Shown piece after piece: positions 20,610 to 32,838 of a stretch of 64,000 bases of DNA. The stretch is taken from assembly GCA_014529385.2 (NCBI GenBank), contig CM043967.1, positions 82,778,278 through 82,842,277 of the forward strand. Reading direction: 5' to 3'. Both the position numbers and the translations under genes were made by a program. Every line of letters starts with the position of its first letter. Positions within the stretch are counted from its first letter, which is position 1. The DNA is from Adiantum capillus-veneris. Lineage: Eukaryota > Streptophyta > Polypodiopsida > Polypodiales > Pteridaceae. The notes beneath the pieces were generated by a model, which ran no database searches, was not told where the DNA came from, and saw only the letters and a program-made list of their open reading frames with translations.

Positions 20610-22539
20610 TTTGGTGTCGCTGTTGGGAATCAAAGAGACCTAAACTAGGGAGAAACACGAGCGTCTTATAAAGTTATGCTTTAACTTCCTCTAGGATCTC
20701 ATAGAGTTGAAAACTTTCTTTCAGAAACCGCATAGCTTAAGATTGTCACTTTTTGCTGTGTAGAGGTAGCTTGGAGGTAAGTTGTACTTGCTAGGTGCCT
20801 TAGGATTGTGGGATAGTAGAACTAGATTAGGATTTTGAGGATATTTGATAGACGAGACAAGTCTTAAAATCAAAGCTCAAAAAACCATAAAAAACATGAA
20901 AACAAGTGTTTGTGAACACTTTCCACAACCCCATGGCATGAGAACCTAGGAGTAGGGTAAGTAGGATCCGAGGTAGAATTCAGAACATTTCTCTCTCCCC
21001 GAAAGAATTATTGTGAGTTGTTATTTGAAGTTGCATAATTTTAGGTCTATAGTTAGAAATAGCACGAAAAGACTACAAACCACTCAATCCTACTGGAGAG
21101 TATGCTTAAAAGTTGTATGAACAAATGGGTAAGCTCAAGGACACATTGAGGTAAAAAATTCAAGAGTTGGCCAAAACTCGAATTATTTACTTTTTTTTTA
21201 CATTTCAAGTCAAATTAAGGTTTGAATTGAATCCTGGGCTTAAAATAATACATGAAATTATTGTCCATGGAAAAAGTGCAAAAAATGCTTCATTTGAAGC
21301 CTGAAGTAAATAATTGCGATTATTTACTTTCAGCTCAAAATTGACCAAGATTGATACTAGTGACTCATTGCATGTGTACAAACAACTTTTGTAAAGGCAC
21401 ATTGGATTGGGGAAAAAATAGTCCAAACTTGATGAAATTTGATTCATAGGCTAATATTGATGTGATAGACATGTGTATATGCTCAGTTGACCAAAAAGAT
21501 GCAAAAATTTGTCAGTTGTAAATAATTACGATTATTTACATCTACTCCATTTTTATTTTTATTTTACCAAGTTAGCACACCACTAGTTTTAGCATGTTGT
21601 AATAAGCCCACAAATCAAGTTTGGTAAGATTTGGATCATTGGATTCAAAATTGTGACCAAATTTGCAAAGTTAGTCTGCGGAGTCTGCGGACAGAAACTG
21701 ATGACCATTTGACCAAAATTTATCCAAACTTAATGAACTTGGCTAGAGACCTTAAGTTGAGGTGCTAAACAGACCTATGTCAAGATTGGGAAAAAAACTT
21801 GCAAAAAATTAGCTAGAGTAAATAATCGCGATTATTTACATCTGCTTCAAAAAGTGACAATCTTGCATATTTGAGCATACCACAAGGTCAAGCATATCAA
21901 GTAGACCACACAAATCAATTTTGGTGAAATTTGGATCACAAAAGTGAGACTTAAGCCAGAATCTTGAAATCAGAGTCTGCAACACAAAACAGTTGATAAA
22001 CTTGAACAGATTTTGTCCAAACTTGTTGAAACTTGTCCAAGGACCTTAACAGATTGTATACTTGGCAAACCAAGCCAAAAATTGCAAAAAATTGACAAAA
22101 GTAAATAATCGTGATTATTTACTATTGCTACAGAGAGATATCATTTTTTACTTTTGAACTTGTACAGTGTTTGACCAGCATAATATAAAGCCACCGAGCA
22201 ATTTTCAGTTCAATCGGATCCAAATTGGTACATGTTCACGCAGTTTCCACGTTGCAGATTAATCCTTTGATTTTTACCAAAGTCGAGTCTGAAAATCTCA
22301 GCTACTGACTAAATTAGCTTGATTTGAATTGACACACATAGACCAATCACAATAGTTAGCAAAACTAGACAATCTTTGTAAAAGAATAGCTAACTTGATT
22401 AAAAATTGATACAGAAATCGGGTTGTAGACAAGGAATTGGTAGCTTGACAGAAGTTGCAATCAAGTCAAGCCTTTTGGAAGAAATTGACAATAAGTCAAT
22501 CCAATGGTAAGTACTATATCCAAGGTTTCACAAGTCTTT
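20610..22539 (+). other. Element D1 primer-binding site and palindrome-bearing leader
   Basis: The PBS TGGTGTCGCTGTTGGGAA (20612-20629) directly follows the LTR. In D2 the same place reads TGGCGCCTCTACCGGAGA, the TGGCGCC-type primer of Tat/Athila elements. The 1.9-kb leader is noncoding and is built of diverged units of about 210-300 bp. Each unit contains phrases such as AAATTTGGATC and CTTGATGAAACTTGGC and ends in a long palindrome. There is no credible ORF. Confidence 0.8.
21306..22122. repeat. Four spaced palindromes in the D1 gag leader
   Basis: Twenty-two-bp inverted repeats centred on TAAATAATCGCGATTATTTA lie at 21306-21327, 21518-21539, 21818-21839 (perfect) and 22101-22122. Only the central four bases vary (TGCG, TACG, CGCG, CGTG). 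Spacing is 212, 300 and 283 bp. The flanking unit sequence is far more diverged than the palindrome itself. Confidence 0.95.
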
Positions 22540-24949
22540 ATGAACCTTAGATCTAGTCGTGTGCTAGGAAATCAGGGCCTATTTGGAGAAACCTCCAGTA
22601 GAGTATTCACCGAAGAAAGCGTGAATCAAGGTAATTCCTTGCACACTATCCCTGAAGAAGTCTCATACACTTTTTCTGATTCAACATCTGAAATGTCTTC
22701 TTATTTGACTCACTCAAAAACCAAAACGACAGTGCGCTATAAGCATATACTCTCTTTTTATAAGACTAATCTCCATGGAGCTCAGGTTTACCTGGATCCT
22801 AACGAAGAGTATGCTATTCGCATTGATGTCCATGGTATTGAGTTTGAAGAAGGGATCAGGGCAAACAAACAAGGAAAAATATACATAGATAGAAACAGAA
22901 CTCATTATTTACAAGTCAAAAACCCTGACGTGATAGACAAATGGGGATTAGAAGTAAATACCATAATTCTAGATATGGTTGCCAAAGAAGGACCACCAAC
23001 TTTAGCATTTGAGGGATACGATCAAGTTGATTTGAAGCCTTTGTAACGGCTTAGTACGGATAATCCTAAGATCGAAATCTATTGTTGGGAGGATAGAAAT
23101 GTAAAAGATCTTCTATGGACTTCGCATGCCAAATCAGGACAACTAACATCCATGAAGATCATCTATATCTTCAAGATCAAGGATAAGGGATCAATAGATC
23201 TACCAAACTATCTATTTAGGGATTGTTATAACAACAACTTTGTTATGATGACTCCTGAGGAGGTGGAACAAACCAAATATCAAGGATATTCAATAAGGGA
23301 TTGGATATTGGGCCAAAGACCAAAAATTGTTCCCAGAGATGAACACCGTGATAGATCTTCTAAAAGTAATATTAAGAAACCAAAAACCACCTCATCACAA
23401 AGAATGTCGGGTGACACTAAAGCCAGTTCATGGCTACATGAGTCACTATTTCCAACACACTAGTTTGAAGGACTTGGAACAGGACCAACTGCCAGAATAT
23501 CGGGAGTTGAACTAAATAGATGTGTCAGACCAGCTGATTTTCAAAAATGGGTCAGAAAATATTGTGGATCGAGGGATCCATATGACCACTTAGCAAGCTT
23601 TAAGCAAGTGCTAAGAGCAAAACGCATATTTGACTTCCATACTCAATTCGAGGGGTTTGGAATGACATTAGAAGGAAAAGCATTGACATGGTTCCAAAAC
23701 ATTCCACCAAGGTCAATTATGGACTTGAGCACATTAGCTCAAGGATTTGTAGCTTCTTGTTCCAAGACAGGGATCAAACACAATATGATAGCTCAAACCT
23801 ACATCTTTAAACAAAAACAAGGTGAGTCTGTAAGGGATTGTGCAACTTGAATGAAACAATACATTGCCAGATGCCCAAAGTTAGAGATACCTGTAGAAGA
23901 ACGACTAGTATTATTGTTTCTAGAGGGACTGCTAAACAAAGAACTTCATGCTATATTGTATAGCAAGAAGCATACAACCCTAGAAGAGTGTGTGTCAGAT
24001 GCGATTGACTTAGGAGACAATTGTGATATTTTCAACGAAGAAGATGTCCCTAAGGATAACCAAAGTGAGAAAACAACATCCACTAAACCATCACAAGCAG
24101 GAATGGCTATTGCAGCACCACTTTCAGCCATAGAAGACATGCTCAAAAGGATGAATGACATGATAAATAACATGCAAAAAGCACCTATGAGGGGACCAGG
24201 ACAAGGAATACCTCAACAGGGACAACCAATTAGACCGCAAAAATGATGTGCAATCGAGGATAAATGGACCAACCATGAGAACAATGAATGCTACTACCAA
24301 CCAAAGTATGATGGGAATGTTCAGTACGTGCCCATGAGGCCACAAGGACAACCCATGTACAGATACCAGCCTAACATGGCACCAACTCAAAGACCACCGA
24401 GGGGTATGGAAAGACCTCAACCCGTGTTGGGTCAACAACCATCGAATCGCGGACATAATGCAGTGCCTGTAAAGTACATGCATTCAGAGGGAGTCATAGA
24501 TGAATAAGGACTAGTGTTTGTTACTGCCTATGCTGAGCCTAGTCCATCTATAGTAATGGTAGAAAGAGATTGGTATAATTCACATCCACCACCAACGGAA
24601 GAACCTACAACTTATACTCCACCAGATCTTGAACCAATGTATTAAATAGCTAATGAAGGTGTTAGACCTCCTATGGTAAGACCCATGATTAAGCCAAGAA
24701 CGGGAAACTGTCATAACTGTGGTTCATATGATCATTGGAAAAATGAATGCCCAAAGCCTGACAAAAACCTCAAGCCGGTTGAAGCTTATTTCATACAATG
24801 TTGCAAAAAGGGACGACACTTCCCGGAAGATTGTCCTAAAAATCCTTTAAACATGGGTAAAACAATAGTAAACGTAGTTCATGTGACACATAGTAGCTCA
24901 TCTGAGAGTGAACCGATTGTTCTAATCAAGGTAACCACTAGAGCCCAGG
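22540..24949 (+). pseudogene. Element D1 gag (one frame, several nonsense codons)
   Basis: One reading frame is followed throughout from MNLRSSRVLGNQG, the start shared with D2 (47218). The ATG at 22504 is absent in D2. Stops at about 23044, 23461, 23848, 24244, 24505 and 24643 break it. Residues around 23600-24020 are the Gag capsid-type domain (ALTWFQNIPPRSIMDLSTLA, SKTGIKHNMIAQTYIFKQKQ, LLFLEGLLNKELHAILYSKK). A Pro/Gln-rich linker follows, then a zinc knuckle CHNCGSYDHWKNEC (about 24707) and a damaged second one (FIQCCKKGRHFPEDC; D2 keeps C at the first position). The frame is cut at 24949 by the large insertion. Confidence 0.8.
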
Positions 24950-25441
24950 TGTAAGGTTTCCAGTTTCTGAAACCTTAAAGGTTGTATAAAGCTTAATCAA
25001 ACTGATATGATTATTGAAAAAGCAATGTAGAATTTTCCGACCATGGCAAATATTGGTATTTTTGGAATCTTAAGCACAGCAAACCCCAGGCTAGAAATTT
25101 TCAGAATTGAATTCCGATAAAAACTGGCATAGTTATGACCCCTGGAAGTTTACACTGTGAATTGAGTAAAATAGGTAAAATTGAAGGGTTGCAGTAATCA
25201 TTTAAGCATAGACTTTATTAAAGTCCTCCTAGATATTTACAAGATATTTACCAATTAAGAAAAAATAGGTCAAAATATAGCATAATTGATATTTTAAAAG
25301 CTGGCAGGTAATGGGAGGGTCATCACTGACCTACCAGGGACTCATTTAGCAGTAGGGGTCGTTTTTTGACCTGTAGGGGGCTGCTTGAACTGCAAGCAAC
25401 TGCTTTTTTAAGCCTGTGAGAGCTTAAGAGTGCCAGAAAAC

Positions 25442-25450
25442 TATAAATAG
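25442..25450 (+). promoter_or_regulatory. TATA box of the inserted giant LTR
   Basis: TATAAATAG lies about 490 bp from the TG end. A GC-richer stretch with CTCTCTCGCTCATC follows, a typical LTR U3/R boundary layout. Confidence 0.5.
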
Positions 25451-25839
25451 GACCCCTAGCTTCACATTTTACACAAACTCAGAGCCTTGGTACTCTCTCG
25501 CTCATCTAGAGAGGACACTACGTAGAAATCATTAGAGATTAATCTCTAATTGATTAACTTAAACGGTAATTAGCTTAATCCTTCTTAATTAGCAAGGTTA
25601 GATTAAGATATTTGTTAATAAATCAAAGATTAGGCCTATGTATTCTCCTCAAACCTCTCTTAATTAATTAATCTCTGCTAATTATTAGAATTAAGCTTAG
25701 TAATACTAAGCTAATTAATTATCCTACTATAATAGGGCTGAAATTAGCCAAATTAACCATGAATTAATGGTAAATATAATAATTAAGATTAGATTAAGTT
25801 GAAGTAATTATCAGAGATGCATTAGACAGTTATTAATCT

Positions 25840-27760
25840 AGGAAAATTATCCTATAAGTTTCTGAGAATTTTTCCTAATTAATTAGGCATAATTACTCTG
25901 TCTTTTGAGCAATTTTAATAGGGAAAATTAGTAAATGGATTTCAAATGTTGTGATATATTTATCAGTAGTTAATTAGGTGTTCAAGAACCCGTGATAATT
26001 AGGAGAAGCTCAAAAAATTAATCTACCTAATTAATTTAGCAAAAATACTCTGTTTTGTGAGTAATTTAAATAGGAGAAATTAGTAAATGGAATTCAAATG
26101 TTGTGATATATATATATAAGTGGTTAATTAGGTGCTCAAGAACCTGTGATAATTAGGAGAAGCTCAGAAAATTAATCTAGTTAATTAATTTAGGAGAAAT
26201 ACTCTGTTTTTTGAGTAATTTAAATATGGGAAATTAGTAAATGGATTTCAAATATTGTGATATATTTATTAGTAGTTGATTAGGTGTTCAAGAACCCATG
26301 ATAATTAGGAGAAGCTCAGAACCTTAATCTAGCTAATTAAGTTAGTAGAATTACTCTATTTTTTGAGTAATATAAATACGGGAAATTAGTAAATGGATTT
26401 CAAATGTTCTGATATATTTATCAGTAGTTAATTAGGTGTTCAAAAACCGTGATAATTGGTAGAAGCTCAGAAAATTAATCTAGCTAATTAATTTAGGAGA
26501 AATACTCTGTTTCTTGAGTAATTTAAATAGAGGAAATTAGTAAATGCATTTCAAATGTTGTGATATATTTATCAGTGGTTAAATAGTTGTTCAAGAACCC
26601 GTGATAACTAGGAGAAGCTCAGAAAATTAATCTAGCTAATTAATTTAGCAGAAATACTCTATTTTTTGAGTAATTTAAATAGGGGAAATTAGTAAATGGA
26701 ATTCAAATGTTGTCATATATTTATCAGTGGTTAAATAGGTGTTCAAAAATCTGTGATAATTAGGAGAAGCGCAGAAAATAAATATAGCTAATTACTTAAG
26801 CACAATTACTCTGTTTTTTGAGTAATTTAAATAGGTGAAATTAGTAAATTGAATTCAAATGTTGTGATATATTTATCAAAGGTTAATTAGGTATTAAGGA
26901 ACCCATGATAGTTAGGGTAAGCTCAGATAAATAATTTAGCTAATTATTTTAGTCAAAAAACTCTGATTTGTAGACAAATTAAATAGGGGAAATTAGCAAA
27001 TAGATTCAAATTGAATTGAATTATTTATTAGAGGTTAATTAGAGGTTATAAAATCAGTGGATAATTATGATGATCTCAGATACTTAGTTTAACTAATTAT
27101 CTTAGTGGAATTACGCTGTTTTTAGAGATAAATTAAAGGGGGAAATTAGTAAATCATGTTCTATAATTACATGCTATTTATTAGAGCTATATTATAGGGT
27201 AAAAATTCCGTGATAATTATGTCAACGTTAGAAAAGTAGTATAGATATTTATCTAAGTCAAACTACACTATTTCTAGCTAACACTAAAGAGGGAAATTAG
27301 TAAATCATGCTATATGATTATATGCTATTTTTTAGAGCTATATTATAGAGTGAAGAGGCCGTGATAATTATTCCAAGGTTAGAAAAGTAGTATAGATATT
27401 TATCTAAGTCAAATTACACCAGTTTTTGCTAAGAATGAAAAAGGGAAATTAGTAAATCATGCTATATGATTACATGCTATTTATTAGAGCTATATTATAG
27501 GGTAAATATGTTGTGATAATTATCCCAAGGTTTGAAACGTAGTATAGGTATTTATCTAAGTCAAACTACACTATATTTAGCTAAAAACTAAAGAGGGAAA
27601 TTAGTAAATCATGTGCTATAATTACATGCTATTTATCAGAGCTGTATTATAGGGTAAAGAAGCCGTGATAATTATGCCAAGGTTAGAAAAGTAGTATAGA
27701 TATTTATCTAAGTCAAAATATACTAATTTTGGTGGAAATTTGGAAAATAATAAGATAATT
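25840..27760 (+). repeat. 152-bp tandem array (about 13 units)
   Basis: The landmark GTGATAATTA(GG/TG) recurs at 25992, 26146, 26298, 26449, 26601, 26753, 26905, 27057, 27210, 27361, 27513 and 27665. The spacing is 151-154 bp, almost always 152. A further decayed unit precedes the first. Other landmarks such as GGGAAATTAGTAAAT recur at the same period. Units in the left half (CTAATTAATTTAG type) and right half (TAGATATTTATCTAAG type) form two subfamilies. The array is very AT-rich and noncoding. Confidence 0.95.
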
Positions 27761-28267
27761 ACCAGAAGTCAAAAATATCATAATCTACTTGTGGTAATTA
27801 TACCATAGTTAATTAGTGAGGTTATGAAATTATAATTGACCAAAAGTCCCATTTTTAGCAAATGATTAATTAAAATAAATAGACTTTGTGGTTAAAAGTT
27901 TTTAAAAAATTATAGTAAGTGTAAACCTATGATATCAAGTTAAGGAAATGAAATCTTTAAGAGAAATTAAATACAATAAATATTGAGCCCAAAATAAGTA
28001 GATTATTAGCTTAAAAGTTGATAGGAAAACTAGGAAAAAGACATAGAAAATTATAAGAAATTTAGGAGAGCTTAGAAAACCTTTAGGGAAGCGGTGGAAG
28101 AAGTTATCATGCTTATATAGACAAATAAGAAATTACTAGGTCAAGAATTTATCAAATAAGACTATAAATTTAATCTTGGATGGGTTACGGTTGAATACAA
28201 AGGTTAAGTCTAGATTTTGAATTATTTACCTAATGATTAGACGTCGTTTTTATAAGGATAAGAAGTT

Positions 28268-28453
28268 ATGGCACCAAAAATAACCCGAGCAAATCCTACA
28301 TGTGATGATGAGGAAGTAGCTCCAAAACAAACTAGAGAGTCGCACGACGACGAAGGCGGGCCTAGTAGTAGGCCTACGAAGGAGAGTCTTCAGGCGCCAG
28401 CGCAGCAGCAGATGACCAATCAATCCCAGGTGGGTGTCCCATTGTTCAAATAA
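28268..28453 (+). CDS. Short ORF inside the giant LTR
   Basis: This 61-codon ORF begins MAPKITRANPTCDDEEVAPK and is hydrophilic, rich in E, D, Q, S and P. It could be the start of an upstream coding exon, since a GTGGGT donor-like site follows near 28431, or it could be chance. There is no domain and no second copy to compare. The remaining 1.06 kb to 29516 holds only short, unconvincing ORFs. Confidence 0.25.
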   Translation: MAPKITRANPTCDDEEVAPKQTRESHDDEGGPSSRPTKESLQAPAQQQMTNQSQVGVPLFK

Positions 28454-29521
28454 GTCTTTAATTAGTTTAAGTTAGCATTGCATACGTAAGAAGGATAAAC
28501 TAGCTGAAAACGGAAGGTAACTTCCAATGTGCATTTGTTTATAATATAGGAAAGAATTGTTTGGGTTAAAACTGGTTGAATTAGGAAAGATATGTTTGAT
28601 CATCCTTAAGACATCTTGTCTCAAGAAACCTCCGACTCCTTGATATAAATTGATGATAATGATTGGCTTTCTAGCCACGGTTAAGTCGGTTACCCCCATG
28701 AACGATGAGTGTCTACTCCGTGGCATGTCTTGATGTTTCTACATAAGTTAGGATACCGTTTTTATCCTAGGGGAGCCGCCCGGTTGTATGGGCAACTGGT
28801 TTGGTGTATGGGCACCCGGAACCTTGGGTGGGGGTTTATCCACTCCGGATTTGAATAAGGAATGGGTGTCGTTTTTCACCCTGAGGTGGTCTTGAGACAA
28901 GAAGAGTACTGGTCATGGTTATTATGGATAATGTTTGATTGACAGTACCCTGTCTTAAGTTTAAAGATGTCTGTTTTCTAAAAGAATGCTTTCACTGCTG
29001 TCTTCAAGGAATTACTGTGACGAAAAGTTAAAAAGAAACCATTATTTTAAATGTTTAAAACAATGTGATAGTAAGATAAATGAATCATGTGTGAGTGCGG
29101 GTGGCAAGTGGGTATTGACTAAGGTTGTCAATCATGGACGGGTGGACCTGATCAGTCAGGTAACTATCCATTCCCGTGCACTAAAATGTTTAGAAAACTT
29201 CTTCACTTGGAGAGGAGTCCACCAACGGCTGTGCCCTCACATCTGTTAGAGGGAAAAAAGCGTTGGTTGAGGATACCTTAGCCCAATATGTGGAATTTAT
29301 AGGGCCGAAAGACTTTTGGGATTTTTAGTATGTTATCACGTTTCCGCTGCGAGATAGGACTAGGTCTTCTTCTAAGGCTATAGACCCAAGCCATTGTCAA
29401 TGGCAAAGGTTTATTCCTTGGATTTTTCTTGTCTAGAGACTCCGATTTTTATAAGGCCTAGAGACCTGTCAAGGATCCCATCCCGATCACGGTATAGGCG
29501 GGTTGGGGATCTTACACCATG

Positions 29522-29991
29522 ATAAGAAAAAGAAACATAACTCCTCTGATGATTCAGACAATACAAAAATTACCTCTTAAAAGATCAAAAGAAACAAAAG
29601 CAAAAGGTATGAGATGAGAAAACAAAAACAACGGGCTGAAATCAAGGAGAAAGCAAAACAACTATTCCAGGAAAAGGTGAAAGAAACTGGAAGTGAAATC
29701 AAAGAAACAACCGTGAGATCTGGAGGATCAATTTTGGTTGATAAAATTTTTGAGCCTATTAATACAGCCTTGGAAGCCTACCAAGCAAGACTTAAAGAAG
29801 GCCAAAACATGGAAAACAAATGGAAAAACTATCCTTCTCCAGACATGGAAGCAGCCAAGCTTGAAGCTTATCAAAATTTGGTAAGAATCACGCAGAAGTT
29901 ACTGGAAAAACAAAACCCCAAGCTCAAAAGTATGGCAAAACCTGAGGAGCTTGTGGTAAGAGACAATCAAGAAAAATTTAAGTGGAGGTAG
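29522..29991 (+). pseudogene. Element D1 gag-to-protease linker
   Basis: Coding resumes after the insert with KKHNSSDDSDNTK, matching D2 (47806 onward). A Lys/Glu-rich, probably coiled-coil segment follows (KQKQRAEIKEKAKQLFQEKV, EAYQARLKEGQNMENKWKNY), with a stop near 29579 and a one-base frameshift near 29983. In D2 the same frame ends at 48026, where the large deletion begins. Confidence 0.65.
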
Positions 29992-30157
29992 AACCCCGCT
30001 ATGAACCAAAAGAACCAGAACTTATAGTGCCGGATAGCGAAGATGCCTTAAACGGAATTCCATTCGTAGAGGAAGACTGGCCATGACACTTATAGGCAAA
30101 AGTTAGAGAGATCAATGATGGAAGCCTAACCCTAAAGTCAGCTCCTATAGAGGAAGT

Positions 30158-30877
30158 TTGCTTAGACAACCTACCTCTGATATGGACATGGATGTACAAT
30201 CCTTGTATGGGGATTGCGGATCTGAAGCTTCAAGAATGTCTAAACCATTAACCTTGAAAACATTACCCTCTTACTTGGGAGATAACGAAGATGAATCTAT
30301 AGTGTGTAAAAGCACTCAAGTAAAAAGAGCAGAACAGACCCTAGAAGCAGAAAACATTCATTCAATCATGTCAACACCCATCCAATGCACTCTTACTTTG
30401 GGAGAACTGTTAAAAATCAGACCATATTTATGGAATGATCTACAAAAAACCCTGGAGAAGGTGGGGATAATGGGGCTCATCGCAAAAAAATTGAGAAGAC
30501 TGAAACACAAAATGGATAACAAAGAGATTCGATCTGTTCCAATGAACAAAGTCGTAGAATACTAAGAAGGGGAAGAAGGAAACACCACCCTTCCAGTGAA
30601 ATATAATAACATAGAAACCATGGAAATACTAGATAGTGGGATACGCATAGCCATAGCCACAAAAGTAGTATGGGAATCTTCGGGACAACCAGCCATTAGA
30701 CAAACTCGAATGAAATTGCAGTTGGTTGATGGACATATTGAAAGACCCTTAGCCTTAGGACTGCTTGAAAACGTGATAGTTAATTCCTATGGGAGTAAAT
30801 ATCAACACACATTTGCCATAGTAGACTTTGGGAAGAAACTCAATTACCAAATCATATTGGAGAGACCTTTCATGTGA
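30158..30877 (+). pseudogene. Element D1 retropepsin
   Basis: One frame has a stop at about 30563. The protease proper starts near 30610: EILDSGIRIAIATKVVWESS carries the catalytic DSG, followed by MKLQLVDGH, HTFAIVDF and IILERPFM (relatives read ILGRPFM). It resembles the intact protease of element E (ILDGGAGVSIVTKDCWESMG). The protease processes the Gag-Pol precursor. The G-to-E change in the last motif and the stop make activity unlikely. Confidence 0.8.
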
Positions 30878-31038
30878 CAGGTACAGCTCATCCAAGATTG
30901 GGGAAACAATTATATGTACTTGAAGCAAGTGGGATCTATAACAAGGGTTATTCTAAAAGATTATGCTTATTGACATGTCATGAAAACGTCCATACAAGAG
31001 TTCAATTCAGTCTCTTCGGCTGAAACTAAGCTTCCCTC

Positions 31039-32838
31039 TTGGTTAAACAAGATACTCCTATTTGGATGTGTGGAGCTTCAGAAAACAGGAGCTTAAAAAG
31101 AGAAGAATGTCTCTTAGAAAGGGATTGCACAGATGAAGCCTATGTACATGAACCCTTTCCAGAGTATTTGTTTGAGCCATTTGAGTGGACTCAAATATTA
31201 GCGACAATGGATGTGTGTGTGAATACGTCTATGCCTACTCAATTTTGCAATGAGGATAGCTATGACATAATTCCCATACAAATGATCTCAGCCCTCCACA
31301 TTGAAGATGAAATCGAGGAACCCAAGGACTTGATGAAAGCTCAACAAGTCTTTTTAGACATCTGCTATGATGCAACAGATGAGTTAGAAGAACATTCAGC
31401 CACCTCAGATGATTCGGGGTCAGAAAAAGAACATGTGAGCGCTAAGCTACTCATGAAAGGAGGGGAGGAAAATTTTTTTGACTTTCCAAACCAAAAATCA
31501 AGAAGAAAAAAATGGTATATATGAAAAAGAGACACCATAAATGTGAAAACTAGACCTATGCCATCAGTCTCCAATAGAACACAGTTGCTGATGCAGATAG
31601 ATGCACATGATTGTGTCAAGAACAAAATCACTGGCAGATATCCTTCAAACGAAAATCCATAAATGTCAAAAACATCAAGAAAAATGAGGAAGGATACTCA
31701 ATCAAATCCAAAGAAACAGGACAAGGAGTCAACCATGACACGAGTTGAGCGGAAAAAGAAATATCAATAGTTGAAAAAAACTCTAAAGGAGATATATACG
31801 ACCCGAATGGAAACCACAAAAGAGGATGGTAAGGATGTCATGAGTGTTTCATCCCATTACAAGAAATATACTCTCCAAGATCAAAAAATCATAGTCGAAC
31901 AACCTGTTAGGGAACTACGAAAACAGGGCGAGTCCTACAAAAGACCTGAAAACACAAGAAAGATAGATTTGGATGAACCAAGAGAAGAGCCTAGGCCTGC
32001 GTACATTGCAAATGACCTAACAGAAGAAGAAGAAGAGCTTTTGTTACACTTATTGAAATAATACCGAGATATTTTTGCTTGGTCTTACAAGGATCTCAAG
32101 GGTGTTGATCCAGGAATCTGTCAACATACCATACCCATGAGAGATGATGTGAAACCAAATATACAAAGGCCATACACATATAATGAAACATTCGCCAAAA
32201 AGACCAAAGGAGAGATTGAAAAACTAAAGGAATACAAATTCATCTATGGAATTGAACACACAGATTGGGTATCTCCAATTGTGGTAGTACCCAAGAAGAA
32301 TGGAAAATTGCAAGTGTGTGTCAATCTCAAGAAAGTGAATGTAGCTACCATTAAAGACAACTTTCCTCTTTCAATAATTGAGCATGTTTTAGAGCGAACT
32401 GCAGGTAAAGAAGCTTATAGCTTCTTAGATGGCTTTTTGGGATACAATCAACTTTTTGGTTGACCCAAAAGATCAGCATAAAACTCTTTTGCAACAGAAT
32501 GGGGTATTTTTGCCTATCGGGTTATGCCTTTTGGATTAACTAATGCTCCTACCACCTTTCAAAGATTGATGAGCCATGCTTTTAAAGAATATATAAGAAA
32601 ATTCTTGGAAGTATATATGGATGATCTATGCGTACATTCATCAATCCGGGCTAATCATTTTGAACACCACAAAAAGGTACTCGAAAAATGTAGACTTTAT
32701 AGGATCTGCTTAAATCCTGAAAAGTGCATATTCCTGGGTAGACAAGGAAAAATTCTAGGACATATAGTGTCTAAAAATGGCATAGCTACTGATATGATAA
32801 AATTCATGTTATTGTTGATTTGCCTAGACCAACAATAG
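31039..32838 (+). pseudogene. Element D1 acidic linker and reverse transcriptase
   Basis: One reading frame is interrupted by stops at about 31522, 31660, 31768, 32059 and 32461. The first 300 codons are the acidic/basic linker, as in element E (DVCVNTSMPTQFCNE; EEVRPAYIANDLTE-type block at about 31990). RT follows: DWVSPIVVVPKKNGKLQVCV, GKEAYSFLDGF, FAYRVMPFGLTNAP, the intact YMDD in EVYMDDLCVHS (about 32610), CRLYRICLNPEKC and ILGHIVSKNGIATD. A frameshift near 32830 moves coding to the next segment. Confidence 0.85.

Larger units (their letters stand above)
24950..29516 (+). mobile_element. 4.57-kb inserted sequence, probable giant solo LTR
   Basis: The insert starts TGTAAGG and ends CTTACA, the TG...CA termini of an LTR. 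It is flanked by CCAGG (24945-24949) and CCATG (29517-29521), a 5-bp duplication with one change. The uninterrupted D2 copy shows the empty site (about 47796-47806). Within it are a promoter-like TATAAATAG at 25442, a 152-bp tandem array, a 62-codon ORF, and no gag or pol. Start and end do not repeat each other, so it is one LTR and not a two-LTR element. LTRs this long are known in some plant Ty3/gypsy lineages. A non-autonomous element is the alternative. Confidence 0.65.

Noticed and set aside
21306-22122. CRISPR array
   Set aside because: The repeats are palindromes 200-300 bp apart in diverged tandem units of a plant retroelement leader. Spacer structure and cas genes are absent.
28986-29249. 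ORF in the giant LTR (28986-29249)
   Set aside because: It is Cys-rich by chance, has no zinc-finger spacing and no homologue in the window, and is not supported as a gene.
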